Assembly: GCA_014238945.1 (NCBI GenBank) | Contig: JABAAB010000041.1 | Coordinates: 50,492-114,491 of the forward strand | Direction: 5' to 3' | Length of the DNA stretch: 64,000 nucleotides | From: Lysobacterales bacterium | GTDB lineage: Bacteria; Pseudomonadota; Gammaproteobacteria; Xanthomonadales; SZUA-36 | In this document: piece by piece, positions 23,438-32,712 of the stretch | Layout of the letters: every line of letters starts with the position of its first letter | How positions within the stretch are numbered: the stretch's first letter is position 1 | Position numbers and translations under genes: made by a program | Notes under the pieces: generated by a model | The model's input: only the letters and a program-made list of their open reading frames with translations | What the model was told of the DNA's origin: nothing | The model's database searches: none

Positions 23438-24172
23438 CTAATCGACATGAACCCTGCTTTCCGGCAAACCACGGGCTTCCTGGGTCCTGAATAACGACAT
23501 ACTGGCCAGCGGTTTACCCCCGAGATGATAACCGATCACGCTGCGCATCAGCATGCGCAATTCGGGAAGGTGATCCTCATCCAGATGTTCAGCGTGCAGA
23601 CCCAACAGAGCCCCTCCAGAAACCCGCCCTTTTCCAGGACCGGGGCTGGACCTTGGGCCACGATCCGGCCGATATTCATACCAGCCTTCAGGTTGGACCA
23701 GATCTCCCTTGCCATACTCACGATCCAATTGCATCGCATAACCAATGGCCTCCAGTAAGTGTTTTTCGAACACACGTAACAGGGGTTGGGGCGACGTCAC
23801 AACTGCCAGTTCGCCCAGCACATGACGATAACGTTCAAACAACTCGGTATGCGGGTCACCACGATGCAACAAGCGCATCAGCAACTCATTGAGATAGATA
23901 CCACAAAACAGGCTTTCACCTTCCAGCGCCGGTGGTGATGCAACCTGGTCAGCACCGGTCAGGGTACCCAACTCGCTTTTTTGGGTCCAACTCAGCAACA
24001 TGGGTCGAAAAGGTTGTAATACATTGCGCCATTGTGAGCGCGCAGATCTGGCACCACGCGCAACCATCGCCACACGTCCGTGTTCACGTGTAAAAGACTC
24101 CACAATCAAACTGGTTTCCCGGAACGAACGGCTGTGTAACACGTAGGCCGGTTCCAACTGGATACGGCTCAT
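23438..24172 (-). CDS. recO: DNA repair protein RecO
   Basis: Recombination mediator of the RecFOR pathway that helps load RecA onto SSB-coated single strands. An N-terminal OB-fold (MSRIQLEPAYVLHSRSFRETS and HGRVAMVARGARS) precedes a helical domain with FCGIYLNELLMRLL and the C-terminal MRSVIGYHLGGKPLASM. It has 244 residues. It overlaps era by 4 bp (ATGA), as expected for a coupled rnc-era-recO unit. The zinc-site cysteines found in some RecO proteins are not evident, as in E. coli RecO. Confidence 0.95.
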   Translation of the reverse strand: MSRIQLEPAYVLHSRSFRETSLIVESFTREHGRVAMVARGARSARSQWRNVLQPFRPMLLSWTQKSELGTLTGADQVASPPALEGESLFCGIYLNELLMRLLHRGDPHTELFERYRHVLGELAVVTSPQPLLRVFEKHLLEAIGYAMQLDREYGKGDLVQPEGWYEYRPDRGPRSSPGPGKGRVSGGALLGLHAEHLDEDHLPELRMLMRSVIGYHLGGKPLASMSLFRTQEARGLPESRVHVD

Positions 24173-25083
24173 GAATCCCGGTACCCGAACCTTTCTATCA
24201 GCTTGTCACTATCTGACCAGTCCCTGCTGACCTTGACCCATAAACGCAGAAATATCTTTTCACCGAATAATTCCTGCAACACCACCCGTGCCTTGCTGCC
24301 CACCTGTTTGAGTACAATCCCTTTCTTTCCAATGGCGATCTGCTTCTGGCTTTCGCGTTCGACCCACACGATGGCCCCAATTGTCAGCAGGTTGGTGCTG
24401 CGCTTGAACTCTTCTATTTCCACTGTTAGTGCATAGGGCAATTCCTGGTGCAGTCTGAGCGTCAGTTGTTCACGGATCATCTCCGCTGCCAGGAATCGTT
24501 CACTTCGATCAGTGAACTGGTCTTCATCATAAAACGGACGGGAGAATGGCAGCTTCACCAAAACCTGTCTTTCCAGCTCTTCCACACCGCTGCCTTTTTT
24601 AGCAGAAATCATCATGATGCTGTCATAGTCACCTTCCCTGGCATTTACAGTAATGAACTCCAGCAGCGATTCTTTGTCTGCCACCAGGTCAATCTTGTTC
24701 AACACCAGCATTACCGGTACCTCTACAGACCGCAGTGCCTTGGCAACAAAGGTATCCTGGCGAGTCCAGTTACCGGCCTCAACCAGCAACATCACCAGGT
24801 CCGTGTCTCTGAAAGATGCCTGGGCGACCCGGTTCATATAGCGGTTCAGGGCGCGTTTCGCTGTGTGGTGAATCCCCGGCGTATCCACGTAAACCACCTG
24901 TCCCTGGTCCGTGGTTTTTATTCCCGCCAACCTTTGCCGTGTGGTCTGCGGTTTGGCCGTGACAATACTCACTTTTTGACCGAGAATCTGGTTCAGCAGG
25001 GTTGACTTGCCAACATTTGGTCGCCCAACAATAGCGACATAGCCGAATCGAAAATTATTTTCCTGATCAGCTTGATCCCTCAT
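24169..25083 (-). CDS. era: GTPase Era
   Basis: Essential GTPase that binds the 3' end of 16S rRNA during 30S assembly. The G domain has the P-loop GRPNVGKSTLLNQ, DTPGIH and NKIDL motifs. The C-terminal KH domain carries IAIGKKGIVLKQVG, with the GxxG loop, and the typical ending LWVKVSRDWSD. I chose the ATG at 25083, which overlaps the rnc stop (ATGA) and gives the standard 304 residues. A 342-residue version starting at 25197 would extend back through rnc in another frame without conservation. Confidence 0.97.
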   Translation of the reverse strand: MRDQADQENNFRFGYVAIVGRPNVGKSTLLNQILGQKVSIVTAKPQTTRQRLAGIKTTDQGQVVYVDTPGIHHTAKRALNRYMNRVAQASFRDTDLVMLLVEAGNWTRQDTFVAKALRSVEVPVMLVLNKIDLVADKESLLEFITVNAREGDYDSIMMISAKKGSGVEELERQVLVKLPFSRPFYDEDQFTDRSERFLAAEMIREQLTLRLHQELPYALTVEIEEFKRSTNLLTIGAIVWVERESQKQIAIGKKGIVLKQVGSKARVVLQELFGEKIFLRLWVKVSRDWSDSDKLIERFGYRDS

Positions 25084-25769
25084 CGAACGGGTACCCGGGT
25101 GAGAAGTTTGAAGGTAGCCATTGCTGCTGCCTGCTCCGCTTTTTGCCGGCTGCCTCCTTCGCCATCGGCCTGGATTCCGGTGCCCGGAGCTACGCACCTT
25201 GAGGTAAAATGCTTTTGGTGAGCCGGGCCCATTTCACTCACCAGCGCATATTCCGGCAGGTCGTGCCCACGACCCTGGAGCCATTCCTGTAATCGGGTCT
25301 TTGGGTCCTTGAGTTCACCAGCGTCTGGCAGACTCGCGATCACCGGGTCACATATATGGAGTATCACTGATTCACAGGCACTGAAGCCGCCGTCAAGATA
25401 GATGGCACCGAATACTGCTTCCAACGCGTCGGCCAGAATTGACTCACGTTTGAATCCACCGGATTTCAATTCTCCTTCACCCAGATTGATGTAATCACCG
25501 AGATTGAGTTTACGTGCGAGTATGGCCAGTGTTTCACCGCGCACCACACGCGCCCTCAATCGGCTGAGGTCGCCTTCGTTGTGTTCACTCTTGATCTGGT
25601 ACAAACGGGCCGATACTACGAAATCCAGGACGGCATCACCCAGGAACTCAAGACGCTCATAGTTGTGCTTACCAACACTGCGGTGTGTCAGCGCCTGCTC
25701 AAGTAAACCGGATTGTTTGAAGCGGTACGGAATTCCAGGTAATTTCACCCGGTCTGCATCTTTGTTCAT
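25080..25769 (-). CDS. rnc: Ribonuclease III
   Basis: Double-strand-specific endoribonuclease for rRNA and mRNA processing. The catalytic signature ERLEFLGDAVLDF (E38, E41, D45) and the second acidic site in SILADALEAVFGAIYLD are intact. The C-terminal double-stranded-RNA-binding domain (about 155-228) ends with KAEQAAAMATFKLL. Length 229 is normal. It is translationally coupled to era (ATGA). A short GGGTT/AACCC repeat is found just upstream (25773-25785), too small to be sure of as the self-cleaved leader hairpin known from E. coli. Confidence 0.97.
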   Translation of the reverse strand: MNKDADRVKLPGIPYRFKQSGLLEQALTHRSVGKHNYERLEFLGDAVLDFVVSARLYQIKSEHNEGDLSRLRARVVRGETLAILARKLNLGDYINLGEGELKSGGFKRESILADALEAVFGAIYLDGGFSACESVILHICDPVIASLPDAGELKDPKTRLQEWLQGRGHDLPEYALVSEMGPAHQKHFTSRCVAPGTGIQADGEGGSRQKAEQAAAMATFKLLTRVPVR

Positions 25770-25826
25770 GATGGGTTAACAACCCTGGCGCATCTCTGTC
25801 GTATTGATCATGGGGGCTATCCGGAA

Positions 25827-26192
25827 TCAGTTTGCCAGTGGTACGTATTTGCTGAATTTGCCCACCACATCCAGGTTGCCTATGATGTGTTGGCGTACCT
25901 CGTAGTCAACACCCAGTTTAAGTCCACCCTGGCGTGATATCTTGATATCCCGTTCTCCAACGCTTTCAACATAGCTGACTTGTAAACGCATGATGACCTT
26001 CAGCCGAAGCTGACCCGCTGAGAGCCGTGAACTTCCGCGTTCGGCCGCCACCCCATTGAGTGCACTCACAACAGCATAATAATCCATGTACATCGGCACA
26101 ATGCGCATTCCGATAAAGGCAATAAATACCGTCATGACCAGAACCAACACAAACCCAATCAGCGTCAAACCCCTTTGCTTCCGTATCTTCAT
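25827..26192 (-). CDS. DUF4845 membrane-anchored protein
   Basis: A small protein of the DUF4845 family that is regularly found between lepB and rnc in gammaproteobacteria; function unknown. The start at 26192 (MKIRKQRGLTLIGFVLV) has AAGGA and GGAG sites upstream and gives 121 residues; an ATG at 26261 would add 23 unconserved residues. One N-terminal span (GFVLVLVMTVFIAFIGMRIV, about 11-30) resembles a type IV pilin-like leader (RGLTLIG), which is a frequent look of this family. A small soluble C-terminal domain follows. Confidence 0.85.
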   Translation of the reverse strand: MKIRKQRGLTLIGFVLVLVMTVFIAFIGMRIVPMYMDYYAVVSALNGVAAERGSSRLSAGQLRLKVIMRLQVSYVESVGERDIKISRQGGLKLGVDYEVRQHIIGNLDVVGKFSKYVPLAN

Positions 26193-26283
26193 CTCCAGTT
26201 TCCTTTTTGACCAAAACGTACCTGTACTATATCGCGTCTCGTTAATAATTTGCACCATCAAAGCCTCTGCGATATGGATGGAA

Positions 26284-27084
26284 TTAGTTGATTCCTTCGC
26301 CTACCCGTGAAAAATCTGCACACCCTCGTTCAAAATCAAAATTCAGCCAGATTCCCACGGCACGTCCCAAAAGATTTTCTTCCGGCACGAATCCCCATTC
26401 ACGCGAGTCATTACTGCGGTCACGATTGTCACCCATCATGAAATAATGACCTTCGGGAACGACCCATTGTCCGTCACGGCTGCGACTGCGGTCATGCAAT
26501 AAAAGCCTGTGGTTTGCAGCATCCAGTTGTTCCTCGTACAGCATGGCATCAGGAGCAGGTGTTGAACATTTCACATTGCTGCTTTCAAAGCGCCCGGTGG
26601 AGGACCCCTCCACCCTTTCACCATTGATATACAGAGTTTTGTCTCGGTAGGTAATCGTGTCACCCGGCAGACCAACCGCACGCTTGATAAAATTCACAGC
26701 CGGATCAACAGGGTAGCGAAATACCACCACGTCTCCACGTTGCGGCTCACCAAATGAAATAAATTTCTTATTGATCACCGGTAGACGTACACCATAGGCG
26801 AACTTGTTAACCACGATAAAATCGCCCACCAACAGGGTCGGAATCATGGATCCGGATGGGATTTTGAATGGCTCAAACAAAAAAGAACGAAATAACAACA
26901 CAATAAACAGTACAGGGAAGAGCGAACGCGAATACTCCACGATGATTGGTTCGTGTAAATTCGCGGCATCCTTTTGAACCGACCTGTCCCTTCGTTTCTG
27001 TTTAAACAACACACTGTCCACCAGCCAAACCAGGCCGGTCACCGAGGTCAGTACGACCAGGACCAATGCAAAATCAATATTCAT
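26284..27084 (-). CDS. lepB: Signal peptidase I
   Basis: Membrane serine protease that cleaves secretory signal peptides. An N-terminal span (about 4-26) and a second hydrophobic segment (about 55-70) anchor it. The catalytic S79 is in IPSGSMIPTLL and the Lys general base is K134 in NFIKRAVGLPGD, with the box GHYFMMGDNRDRSNDSR further on. At 266 residues it is shorter than E. coli LepB (324) but usual for other gammaproteobacteria. It lies 9 bp downstream of lepA in the same unit. Confidence 0.97.
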   Translation of the reverse strand: MNIDFALVLVVLTSVTGLVWLVDSVLFKQKRRDRSVQKDAANLHEPIIVEYSRSLFPVLFIVLLFRSFLFEPFKIPSGSMIPTLLVGDFIVVNKFAYGVRLPVINKKFISFGEPQRGDVVVFRYPVDPAVNFIKRAVGLPGDTITYRDKTLYINGERVEGSSTGRFESSNVKCSTPAPDAMLYEEQLDAANHRLLLHDRSRSRDGQWVVPEGHYFMMGDNRDRSNDSREWGFVPEENLLGRAVGIWLNFDFERGCADFSRVGEGIN

Positions 27085-27093
27085 AATTCATTC

Positions 27094-28896
27094 CTACTTC
27101 TTGTTGTCCTGCTGCAGAATGGCCAGGAATGCTTCCTGGGGTATTTCTACCCGTCCCACCTGTTTCATACGTTTTTTACCGGCTTTCTGTTTTTCCAGCA
27201 ATTTGCGTTTTCGAGTTATATCCCCGCCATAACACTTGGCTGTAACATTTTTCCGCAATGCCTTGACCGTAGTCCGGGCAATGACTTGTGAGCCGATAGA
27301 TGCCTGGATGGCAACATCAAACATCTGCCTTGGAATCAGGTCCTTCATACTGATCGCCAATTCCCGGCCTCGTCTCTGGGACTGGTCCCGGTGCATGATC
27401 AGAGACAGTGCATCTACCCTGTCACCATTAATCAGAACATCAACCCGCACAAAAGGTCCCGCAGAAAAGCGTAAAAAATAATAATCAAATGATGCATATC
27501 CGCGACTGACTGATTTTAATTTATCGAAAAAATCAAGGACTACCTCGGATAAGGGCAATTCATACTGGATGGAAACTTGTCCGCCCAGATATTGCATAAT
27601 CACCTGTTTGCCTCGTTTTTCCTCACACAATCCAATCACAGAGCCAACATATTCCTGTGGCACCAGGATATTGGCATGAATGATCGGTTCGCGTATTTCA
27701 CCTATCTTGTTGACCGCCGGCAGGCTGGCCGGATTCTCCAGTGTCAATATCTCACCGTTGGTCAATTCCACCTCGTAGATAACGGTAGGAGCCGTAGTGA
27801 TCAGGTCAACTCCATACTCTCGTTCCAGGCGCTCCTGTACGATATCCATGTGCAACAAACCCAGAAAACCGCAACGGAAACCGAAGCCCAGGGCCTCTGA
27901 AGTTTCCGGTTCAAAATTCAAAGCCGCGTCATTGAGTTGTAATTTATCCAGGGCCTCACGAAGATCCGGATAGTCATCCGCATCACTTGGAAACAGTCCG
28001 GCAAATACCCTGGATTGCATGGTTTCAAACCCCGGTAATGGCTCATCTGCTGGTGTCTTACCCAAAGTAATGGTATCCCCGACCGGGGCACCATGAATAT
28101 CCTTGATACCCGCCACCAGGAACCCTACTTCACCGGCAGACAGCGTATCGCGTAACTCCCGCTTCGGTGTAAAAACGCCAACCTGATCGACCTGGTGCTG
28201 ATTTTTTGAGGACATCAATTCGATTTTGTCCCGCTTGCGGACCATGCCGTCCACCACACGTATTAAAGAAACCACACCAAGATAATTGTCAAACCAGGAG
28301 TCTATGATCAGTGCCTTCAGCGGTGTATCCGGATCACCTTTTGGTTGTGGGACATCCCGGATCAAACGTTCCAGTACCTGGTCAACACCACTGCCTGTCT
28401 TTGCGCTTACCGTCAGGGCATCGTCTGCCTCTATACCAATAATATCTTCGATTTCCTGTTTCACTCTTTCTGGTTCAGCTGATGGCAGATCAATCTTGTT
28501 CAGAACCGGTATGACCTCAAGTCCCAGTTCAACCGCGGTATAACAATTGGCCACGCTCTGTGCTTCAACACCCTGGGCTGCATCCACGACAAGAAGAGCA
28601 CCCTCACAAGCTGACAGCGAGCGTGAAACCTCATAAGAAAAATCAACGTGACCGGGCGTATCGATAAAATTGAGATGATAGACATTGCCATCATCTGCGT
28701 TGTAATCCAGGGTTACACTCTGAGCCTTGATGGTGATTCCACGTTCACGTTCGATATCCATGCTATCCAATACCTGCGCAGACATTTCCCGTTCGCTTAA
28801 ACCGTCGCACAACTGTATGAACCGATCAGCCAAAGTCGATTTGCCATGATCCACATGGGCAATGATGGAGAAATTTCGAATATATTTCTGATCCAT
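27094..28896 (-). CDS. lepA: Elongation factor 4
   Basis: Ribosome-associated translational GTPase (LepA/EF4) involved in initiation and back-translocation. It has 600 residues, the normal length. The G1 motif [14 protein letters not shown] is near residue 13, followed by [27 protein letters not shown], and the LepA-specific C-terminal domain ending [20 protein letters not shown]. There is no recognisable Shine-Dalgarno sequence before the ATG at 28896; the bases just upstream read CGTTACACTGT. A strong hairpin lies 50 bp upstream. It precedes lepB by 9 bp. Confidence 0.98.
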   Translation of the reverse strand: MDQKYIRNFSIIAHVDHGKSTLADRFIQLCDGLSEREMSAQVLDSMDIERERGITIKAQSVTLDYNADDGNVYHLNFIDTPGHVDFSYEVSRSLSACEGALLVVDAAQGVEAQSVANCYTAVELGLEVIPVLNKIDLPSAEPERVKQEIEDIIGIEADDALTVSAKTGSGVDQVLERLIRDVPQPKGDPDTPLKALIIDSWFDNYLGVVSLIRVVDGMVRKRDKIELMSSKNQHQVDQVGVFTPKRELRDTLSAGEVGFLVAGIKDIHGAPVGDTITLGKTPADEPLPGFETMQSRVFAGLFPSDADDYPDLREALDKLQLNDAALNFEPETSEALGFGFRCGFLGLLHMDIVQERLEREYGVDLITTAPTVIYEVELTNGEILTLENPASLPAVNKIGEIREPIIHANILVPQEYVGSVIGLCEEKRGKQVIMQYLGGQVSIQYELPLSEVVLDFFDKLKSVSRGYASFDYYFLRFSAGPFVRVDVLINGDRVDALSLIMHRDQSQRRGRELAISMKDLIPRQMFDVAIQASIGSQVIARTTVKALRKNVTAKCYGGDITRKRKLLEKQKAGKKRMKQVGRVEIPQEAFLAILQQDNKK

Positions 28897-28946
28897 ACAG
28901 TGTAACGGCCATTGTTTGTGTCAAAGTCGTGCAGGTTAAACAATCA

Positions 28947-28978
28947 GGGGCCATCCGTTTGGAAAAACGGATGGCCCC
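28947..28978 (-). promoter_or_regulatory. 14-bp perfect hairpin in the degQ-lepA gap
   Basis: A perfect 14-bp inverted repeat (GGGGCCATCCGTTT and its complement) with a 4-base loop. No uninterrupted T run follows on either strand; on minus the next bases are CTGATTGTTTAA (first base opposite 28946). It could end the sigma-E operon, or form a leader structure for lepA transcribed from the TATAAT at 29011-29006. The loop is GGAA on plus and TTCC on minus. Confidence 0.6.
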
Positions 28979-29005
28979 ATTAGTTATTGCGTTTTTCAGG
29001 CGGCG

Positions 29006-29011
29006 ATTATA
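29006..29011 (-). promoter_or_regulatory. Possible -10 box upstream of lepA
   Basis: A perfect TATAAT on the minus strand about 110 bp upstream of lepA. The -35 region is poor, so confidence is limited. If it is used, the lepA leader would be about 100 nt and would contain the 14-bp hairpin. Confidence 0.35.
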
Positions 29012-29079
29012 ACTGATGCGGGACTGGTGCGCATAAGTCACACCAACTCAAACAGGTCCCGATTTGCTTCGTTCAACGA

Positions 29080-30525
29080 TTATCCTTCATCCAGTTCGCG
29101 TGGTGTATAAGCAATAAAACTGGAAGCACCACCACGCCAGACACGCAGTGCAACGGCATGACCAGGTTCAGTCGAGGCCACCAATGTATTGAAATCATCC
29201 ATGTTCTCCACCTGGCGATTATTGATCATAAGGATCACATCATTGGGCCGCAGTCCCGCACGCCAGGCGTCATCACTTTCAACATCGGTGATGACGACGC
29301 CACCTTCAGGGTCACCCAATTCACGTCTTCGATCGCTGCCGATCATGTCGACTACCAGACCCAGGGCATTGCTGTTCCTGGACGAGTTGTCTAAATCGGC
29401 GAGTTCTTCGCTGAGCTCGCTGTTCAAGGCATCGAGGGTGACGCCAAAAACTTCATTTCTGCCATCGCGGCTTACCCGCACGGATGCTTTTGTTCCCGGT
29501 GGATTTGCCCCTACCAGTGGCGGCAGATCGTTCCAGGTTTCTAATGCCGAATCGTTGAACGCCAGGATGACATCACCCGGTTTAATACCGGCACGGTCAG
29601 CGGCCCCACCGGGTGTAACATCATTAACCAGTGCACCCACGGGTCTGTCCAGCTCCAATGCCTCTGCCATCTCACGGGTTACTGCACCTACCATGACACC
29701 CAAGAGCCCGCGTTCTACCCTGCCAGTGGTGCGCAATTGTCTGGCGGTGCTTGCGGCGACTTCGATGGGGATAGAAAAAGACAAACCGATATAACCGCCA
29801 TTTGAACTCAGGATCCATGAGTTGATCCCCACCACCTCACCATCCATATTCAATAAGGGACCACCCGAGTTACCTCTGTTTATTGCGACATCAGTCTGGA
29901 TGAAGGGTACATACTGTTGTGCGCGGTTGGAACGCCCCTTGGCGCTGACTATCCCCGCGGTGACACTCTGCTCAAAATTGAAAGGAGAACCAATGGCCGC
30001 CACCCATTCACCTGGTTTCAGTGATTCTGATTCACCAATACTCAGGAATGGCAGATCCTCATCCGCGTCGATTTTGAGTACGGCAATATCACTGGCCTCG
30101 TCTGAACCCACCAATGTGGCCTCATACTCACGTCGGTCGGCCATCCGTATGATTATTTCATCGGCTTCTGCAACTACATGGTGATTGGTCAGAATGTATC
30201 CGTCAGCAGCATAAATAAAGCCCGAACCTGCTCCCGTTCTGTCTGGCTGTCCAAATCGGGGATCCTCCGGCATGTCAAAATAGCGTCTGAAAAACTCCGG
30301 TATGTCCCTTTGGTTCTGCTCTTCACGGTCACGTGACCTACCATTTTGGCCCGATGCCTGTGGGTCTCGGGTACCAAATTGCGTGACACGAATATTAACC
30401 ACAGCGGGACCGGCTTTCTCCACCAGTTCCGTAAAATCAGGCAGGCCGGTTACTTTCGCACTGAGCGGAAGGCTTGCAAAAAATACCATCAGTACTGCAA
30501 CTCGCAGCCAGAATTTGGTTTTCAT
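29080..30525 (-). CDS. degQ: Periplasmic Do-type serine protease (DegP/DegQ/MucD)
   Basis: Periplasmic trypsin-like protease and chaperone for misfolded envelope proteins. I chose the ATG at 30525 because it has GGAGA upstream and opens a signal peptide (MKTKFWLRVAVLMVFFASLP, cleavage near LSA-KV); upstream ATGs would add unconserved residues. The mature protein has the triad H116 (TNHHV), D146 (SDIAVLKI) and S220 (NRGNSGGP), and two PDZ domains (about 280-370 and 390-475). Total 481 residues. It is the last gene of the rpoE-rseABC operon, as mucD is in Pseudomonas, where MucD restrains the sigma factor. The symbol could equally be mucD. Confidence 0.93.
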   Translation of the reverse strand: MKTKFWLRVAVLMVFFASLPLSAKVTGLPDFTELVEKAGPAVVNIRVTQFGTRDPQASGQNGRSRDREEQNQRDIPEFFRRYFDMPEDPRFGQPDRTGAGSGFIYAADGYILTNHHVVAEADEIIIRMADRREYEATLVGSDEASDIAVLKIDADEDLPFLSIGESESLKPGEWVAAIGSPFNFEQSVTAGIVSAKGRSNRAQQYVPFIQTDVAINRGNSGGPLLNMDGEVVGINSWILSSNGGYIGLSFSIPIEVAASTARQLRTTGRVERGLLGVMVGAVTREMAEALELDRPVGALVNDVTPGGAADRAGIKPGDVILAFNDSALETWNDLPPLVGANPPGTKASVRVSRDGRNEVFGVTLDALNSELSEELADLDNSSRNSNALGLVVDMIGSDRRRELGDPEGGVVITDVESDDAWRAGLRPNDVILMINNRQVENMDDFNTLVASTEPGHAVALRVWRGGASSFIAYTPRELDEG

Positions 30526-30553
30526 CGATTGGTCTCCAATAAACATATTATTC

Positions 30554-31039
30554 CTATTCGGATTCACTGCACATATCCGGCGTGGAAGAAGGCAAATAAA
30601 CCGCCATGTGCAGCGAACCAAGCCAGTTGTCCGAATCTCTTGCATGCTTGATGAAACGCCATACCAATGCTCCTGCCAACAGGGCACACAGCAGTGTGGT
30701 GAGATCAAGCATGAACAAATTCAGTTCCAGCCAATTACCCAGCGCATGACCGGCAGAGGCCGCCAGCAGCGCGGCCAGTAAGGGCCAGCCATAAAGCACA
30801 AATACTAGTTTCAAATACACTTGTTCAGGAAAGGACAAGGTGATCATCTGACCAGGCTTCACACTGAGGTCCTGGCGCAGCAGTTCAATAACGACCGGTC
30901 GGCGTTGTACCAGTTTTGAAAATACACCGGCACCGCAACCCCTGCCCTGCTGGCAGGCGACACAATTGCCCTGTCCTCCCAGCCGCACACACACGTGTTC
31001 TTCTGAGCAGCTGACAACCTGTACATTCTGTTCAATCAT
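30554..31039 (-). CDS. rseC: SoxR-reducing/sigma-E regulator RseC
   Basis: Inner-membrane protein of the RseC/MucC family. RseC modulates sigma-E and takes part in reducing SoxR. The start is the ATG at 31039 (MIEQNVQVVSCSEEHVCV), 19 bp after rseB; the open frame extending to 31297 overlaps rseB and is not coding. The N-terminal cysteine motif CVACQQGRGCGAGVF (about 30-44) is a family hallmark, possibly a metal or cluster site. Two membrane spans lie near residues 80-100 and 105-128. Length 161 matches the family. Confidence 0.93.
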   Translation of the reverse strand: MIEQNVQVVSCSEEHVCVRLGGQGNCVACQQGRGCGAGVFSKLVQRRPVVIELLRQDLSVKPGQMITLSFPEQVYLKLVFVLYGWPLLAALLAASAGHALGNWLELNLFMLDLTTLLCALLAGALVWRFIKHARDSDNWLGSLHMAVYLPSSTPDMCSESE

Positions 31040-31058
31040 GGGGCAATACTTCCGCAGG

Positions 31059-32039
31059 TCAGCGTGACGCGACCGCACGTGCCATCTCGTTTGCAATTGA
31101 CCTGACAGTAATTGCCGGAACTTCACCGATAACTGTGATTTGTAATTCACCCTGTCGCTTTGCGTAGGCGTTGTTGGTACCCAGATGACTGACACCAGGT
31201 CTGATCCCCGCCTGGCCGGCATATTTCTCAATATAAACCGACACGGCGGCAAGACCGTCAGTGTATACACTGTGTTCAAATACACCGTTGCCACCACGCA
31301 GGTGACTGTGGGATTCCAACCGGAAACCGGGTGGCAGTTTGCCAGGCTGCCAGCGTGGGCTGGAACTGGAAATTACAGTTTCTTCAGGTGTGAAGGTTTT
31401 CACCTCGACAAAATCATCCTTGCGTGACTCGGACTCAAGCTCATCCCAGTTGACCGAAGTTCCCATCTTGAATTCTGTAAACATCAATTTGGCCAGTGCC
31501 TGTTGATTGGTATCCAGAAGCACCCATTTCAACAACAGGCCAGTGCCCTCTTCCAACCAGAATTCATAGCCATAACGATAGGAATCCTGTGGAGAAATGC
31601 TCACCCTAATTGCCATGTGCCCGGCTATCCTCGCCCTGCCACTCGTTTCCAACAGATAACCACTGTTCTTGCTTTCAATGGCTGAAAGTGGCAGCTCGGG
31701 AAAATAGGATCGGGCGACAATCGGATCCTCCATCACCGAGGCAGAATCCTCGAGAATACATCGAACACCCCACTTGTCGCGGATCACTTCACGTTGCGGA
31801 CCACTGAGCGAATAGATACGTTCACGCTCTCCTTCATCGTTTGCCACGTGGGTGATTCGCATGGTTTCAACGATACCATCATGCACGTATACGAAGGTGC
31901 CCTGGTAAGTCATATGACTCATGGCCGCAGCCATGCGCTCCAGCCATACCCGAGCCTGGCTGGAGTCCTCACCCGAAACCGAGCCACTGACACCGATTGC
32001 AACCAGCACCAGCAGGGTCTTGCGGATATAACCGCTCAT
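31059..32039 (-). CDS. rseB: Sigma-E regulatory protein RseB/MucB
   Basis: Periplasmic protein that binds the RseA periplasmic domain, shields it from DegS, and senses lipoprotein or LPS stress. A signal peptide (TLLVLVAIGVSGSVSG, about 8-23) is followed by an N-terminal LolA/LppX-like domain (MSHMTYQGTFVYVHDG) and a C-terminal domain with VSVYIEKY. At 326 residues it is normal. It overlaps rseA by 4 bp (ATGA), which couples the anti-sigma and its protector. Confidence 0.95.
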   Translation of the reverse strand: MSGYIRKTLLVLVAIGVSGSVSGEDSSQARVWLERMAAAMSHMTYQGTFVYVHDGIVETMRITHVANDEGERERIYSLSGPQREVIRDKWGVRCILEDSASVMEDPIVARSYFPELPLSAIESKNSGYLLETSGRARIAGHMAIRVSISPQDSYRYGYEFWLEEGTGLLLKWVLLDTNQQALAKLMFTEFKMGTSVNWDELESESRKDDFVEVKTFTPEETVISSSSPRWQPGKLPPGFRLESHSHLRGGNGVFEHSVYTDGLAAVSVYIEKYAGQAGIRPGVSHLGTNNAYAKRQGELQITVIGEVPAITVRSIANEMARAVASR

Positions 32040-32680
32040 TGGGATTCCACAGACTCCTTCTCGGGACTGACCTGTGCGGATTCTTCCGGGGTATCCGGAT
32101 TGTCCTTCTCGGTAACAGGCGGGGTCGCCACAATCGGTACAAAGGAAACAAAACCCTGCTTGCCTGCCATTCTGGCCATCTGGTTGTGACGTAAAAGGTA
32201 GGCATTTAATCGCTCGGCGTTGACCTTTTGATCCGCTGTATAACTGGCCGCTTGTGAGCCCGGCGTTATTGAAACGGTATTGGGACTCACAAAAGGCTGA
32301 GCCGATGATGTTGAAACTGCTGTATCAGAGGATGACCCTGGCAGCACACCGTATTGGGGTGCTGTCACCACAATGGCCATCAATGCGACACTGGCGGCAA
32401 TTGCAAGTCCTGAAACCGGTTTGAGCCAACCATGACTTTGCCAGGCAGTAACCCGTGGTCTGCTCTCTGAATGCAGTGATTCATTAAGTTTTTCACACAT
32501 ACCGGTGACCACCACCTTGCTACCAGGCTGACGAATACAGTCACGAATCAGGTGATACCTGTCCCAGTGACCGCTTAATGCTTGATCAGAACCCAGTCTG
32601 CGGGTAAGGAATAATCCTGCTTCACGCGAGATTTCTCCATCCATCAGACTGGATATGTGCTCTAAAGATTCCTTGTTCAT
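32036..32680 (-). CDS. rseA: Anti-sigma-E factor RseA/MucA
   Basis: Inner-membrane anti-sigma factor. The cytoplasmic N-terminal domain (residues 1-85, MNKESLEHISSLMDGEI... with WDRYHLIRDCIR) binds sigma-E. One span at about 88-107 follows, then a periplasmic region with a Gln-rich segment before residue 165, as expected for the RseB- and DegS-contacting part. Length 214. The C-terminus is acidic and ends in ESVESQ, whereas E. coli RseA ends in the DegS-activating region; I cannot judge the protease recognition from sequence. It sits 32 bp after rpoE and overlaps rseB. Confidence 0.92.
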   Translation of the reverse strand: MNKESLEHISSLMDGEISREAGLFLTRRLGSDQALSGHWDRYHLIRDCIRQPGSKVVVTGMCEKLNESLHSESRPRVTAWQSHGWLKPVSGLAIAASVALMAIVVTAPQYGVLPGSSSDTAVSTSSAQPFVSPNTVSITPGSQAASYTADQKVNAERLNAYLLRHNQMARMAGKQGFVSFVPIVATPPVTEKDNPDTPEESAQVSPEKESVESQ

Positions 32681-32712
32681 TTCTGTTTATACCTGTGCCA
32701 AAGTCTGTTTTA

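Noticed and set aside
25773..25785. GGGTT/AACCC repeat as the RNase III autoregulatory hairpin
   Set aside because: Five base pairs are too few compared with the long leader duplex known to be cleaved in E. coli.
30526..30708. Longer N-terminus of DegQ from 30708
   Set aside because: The added 61 residues are unconserved, overlap rseC, and would bury the signal peptide.
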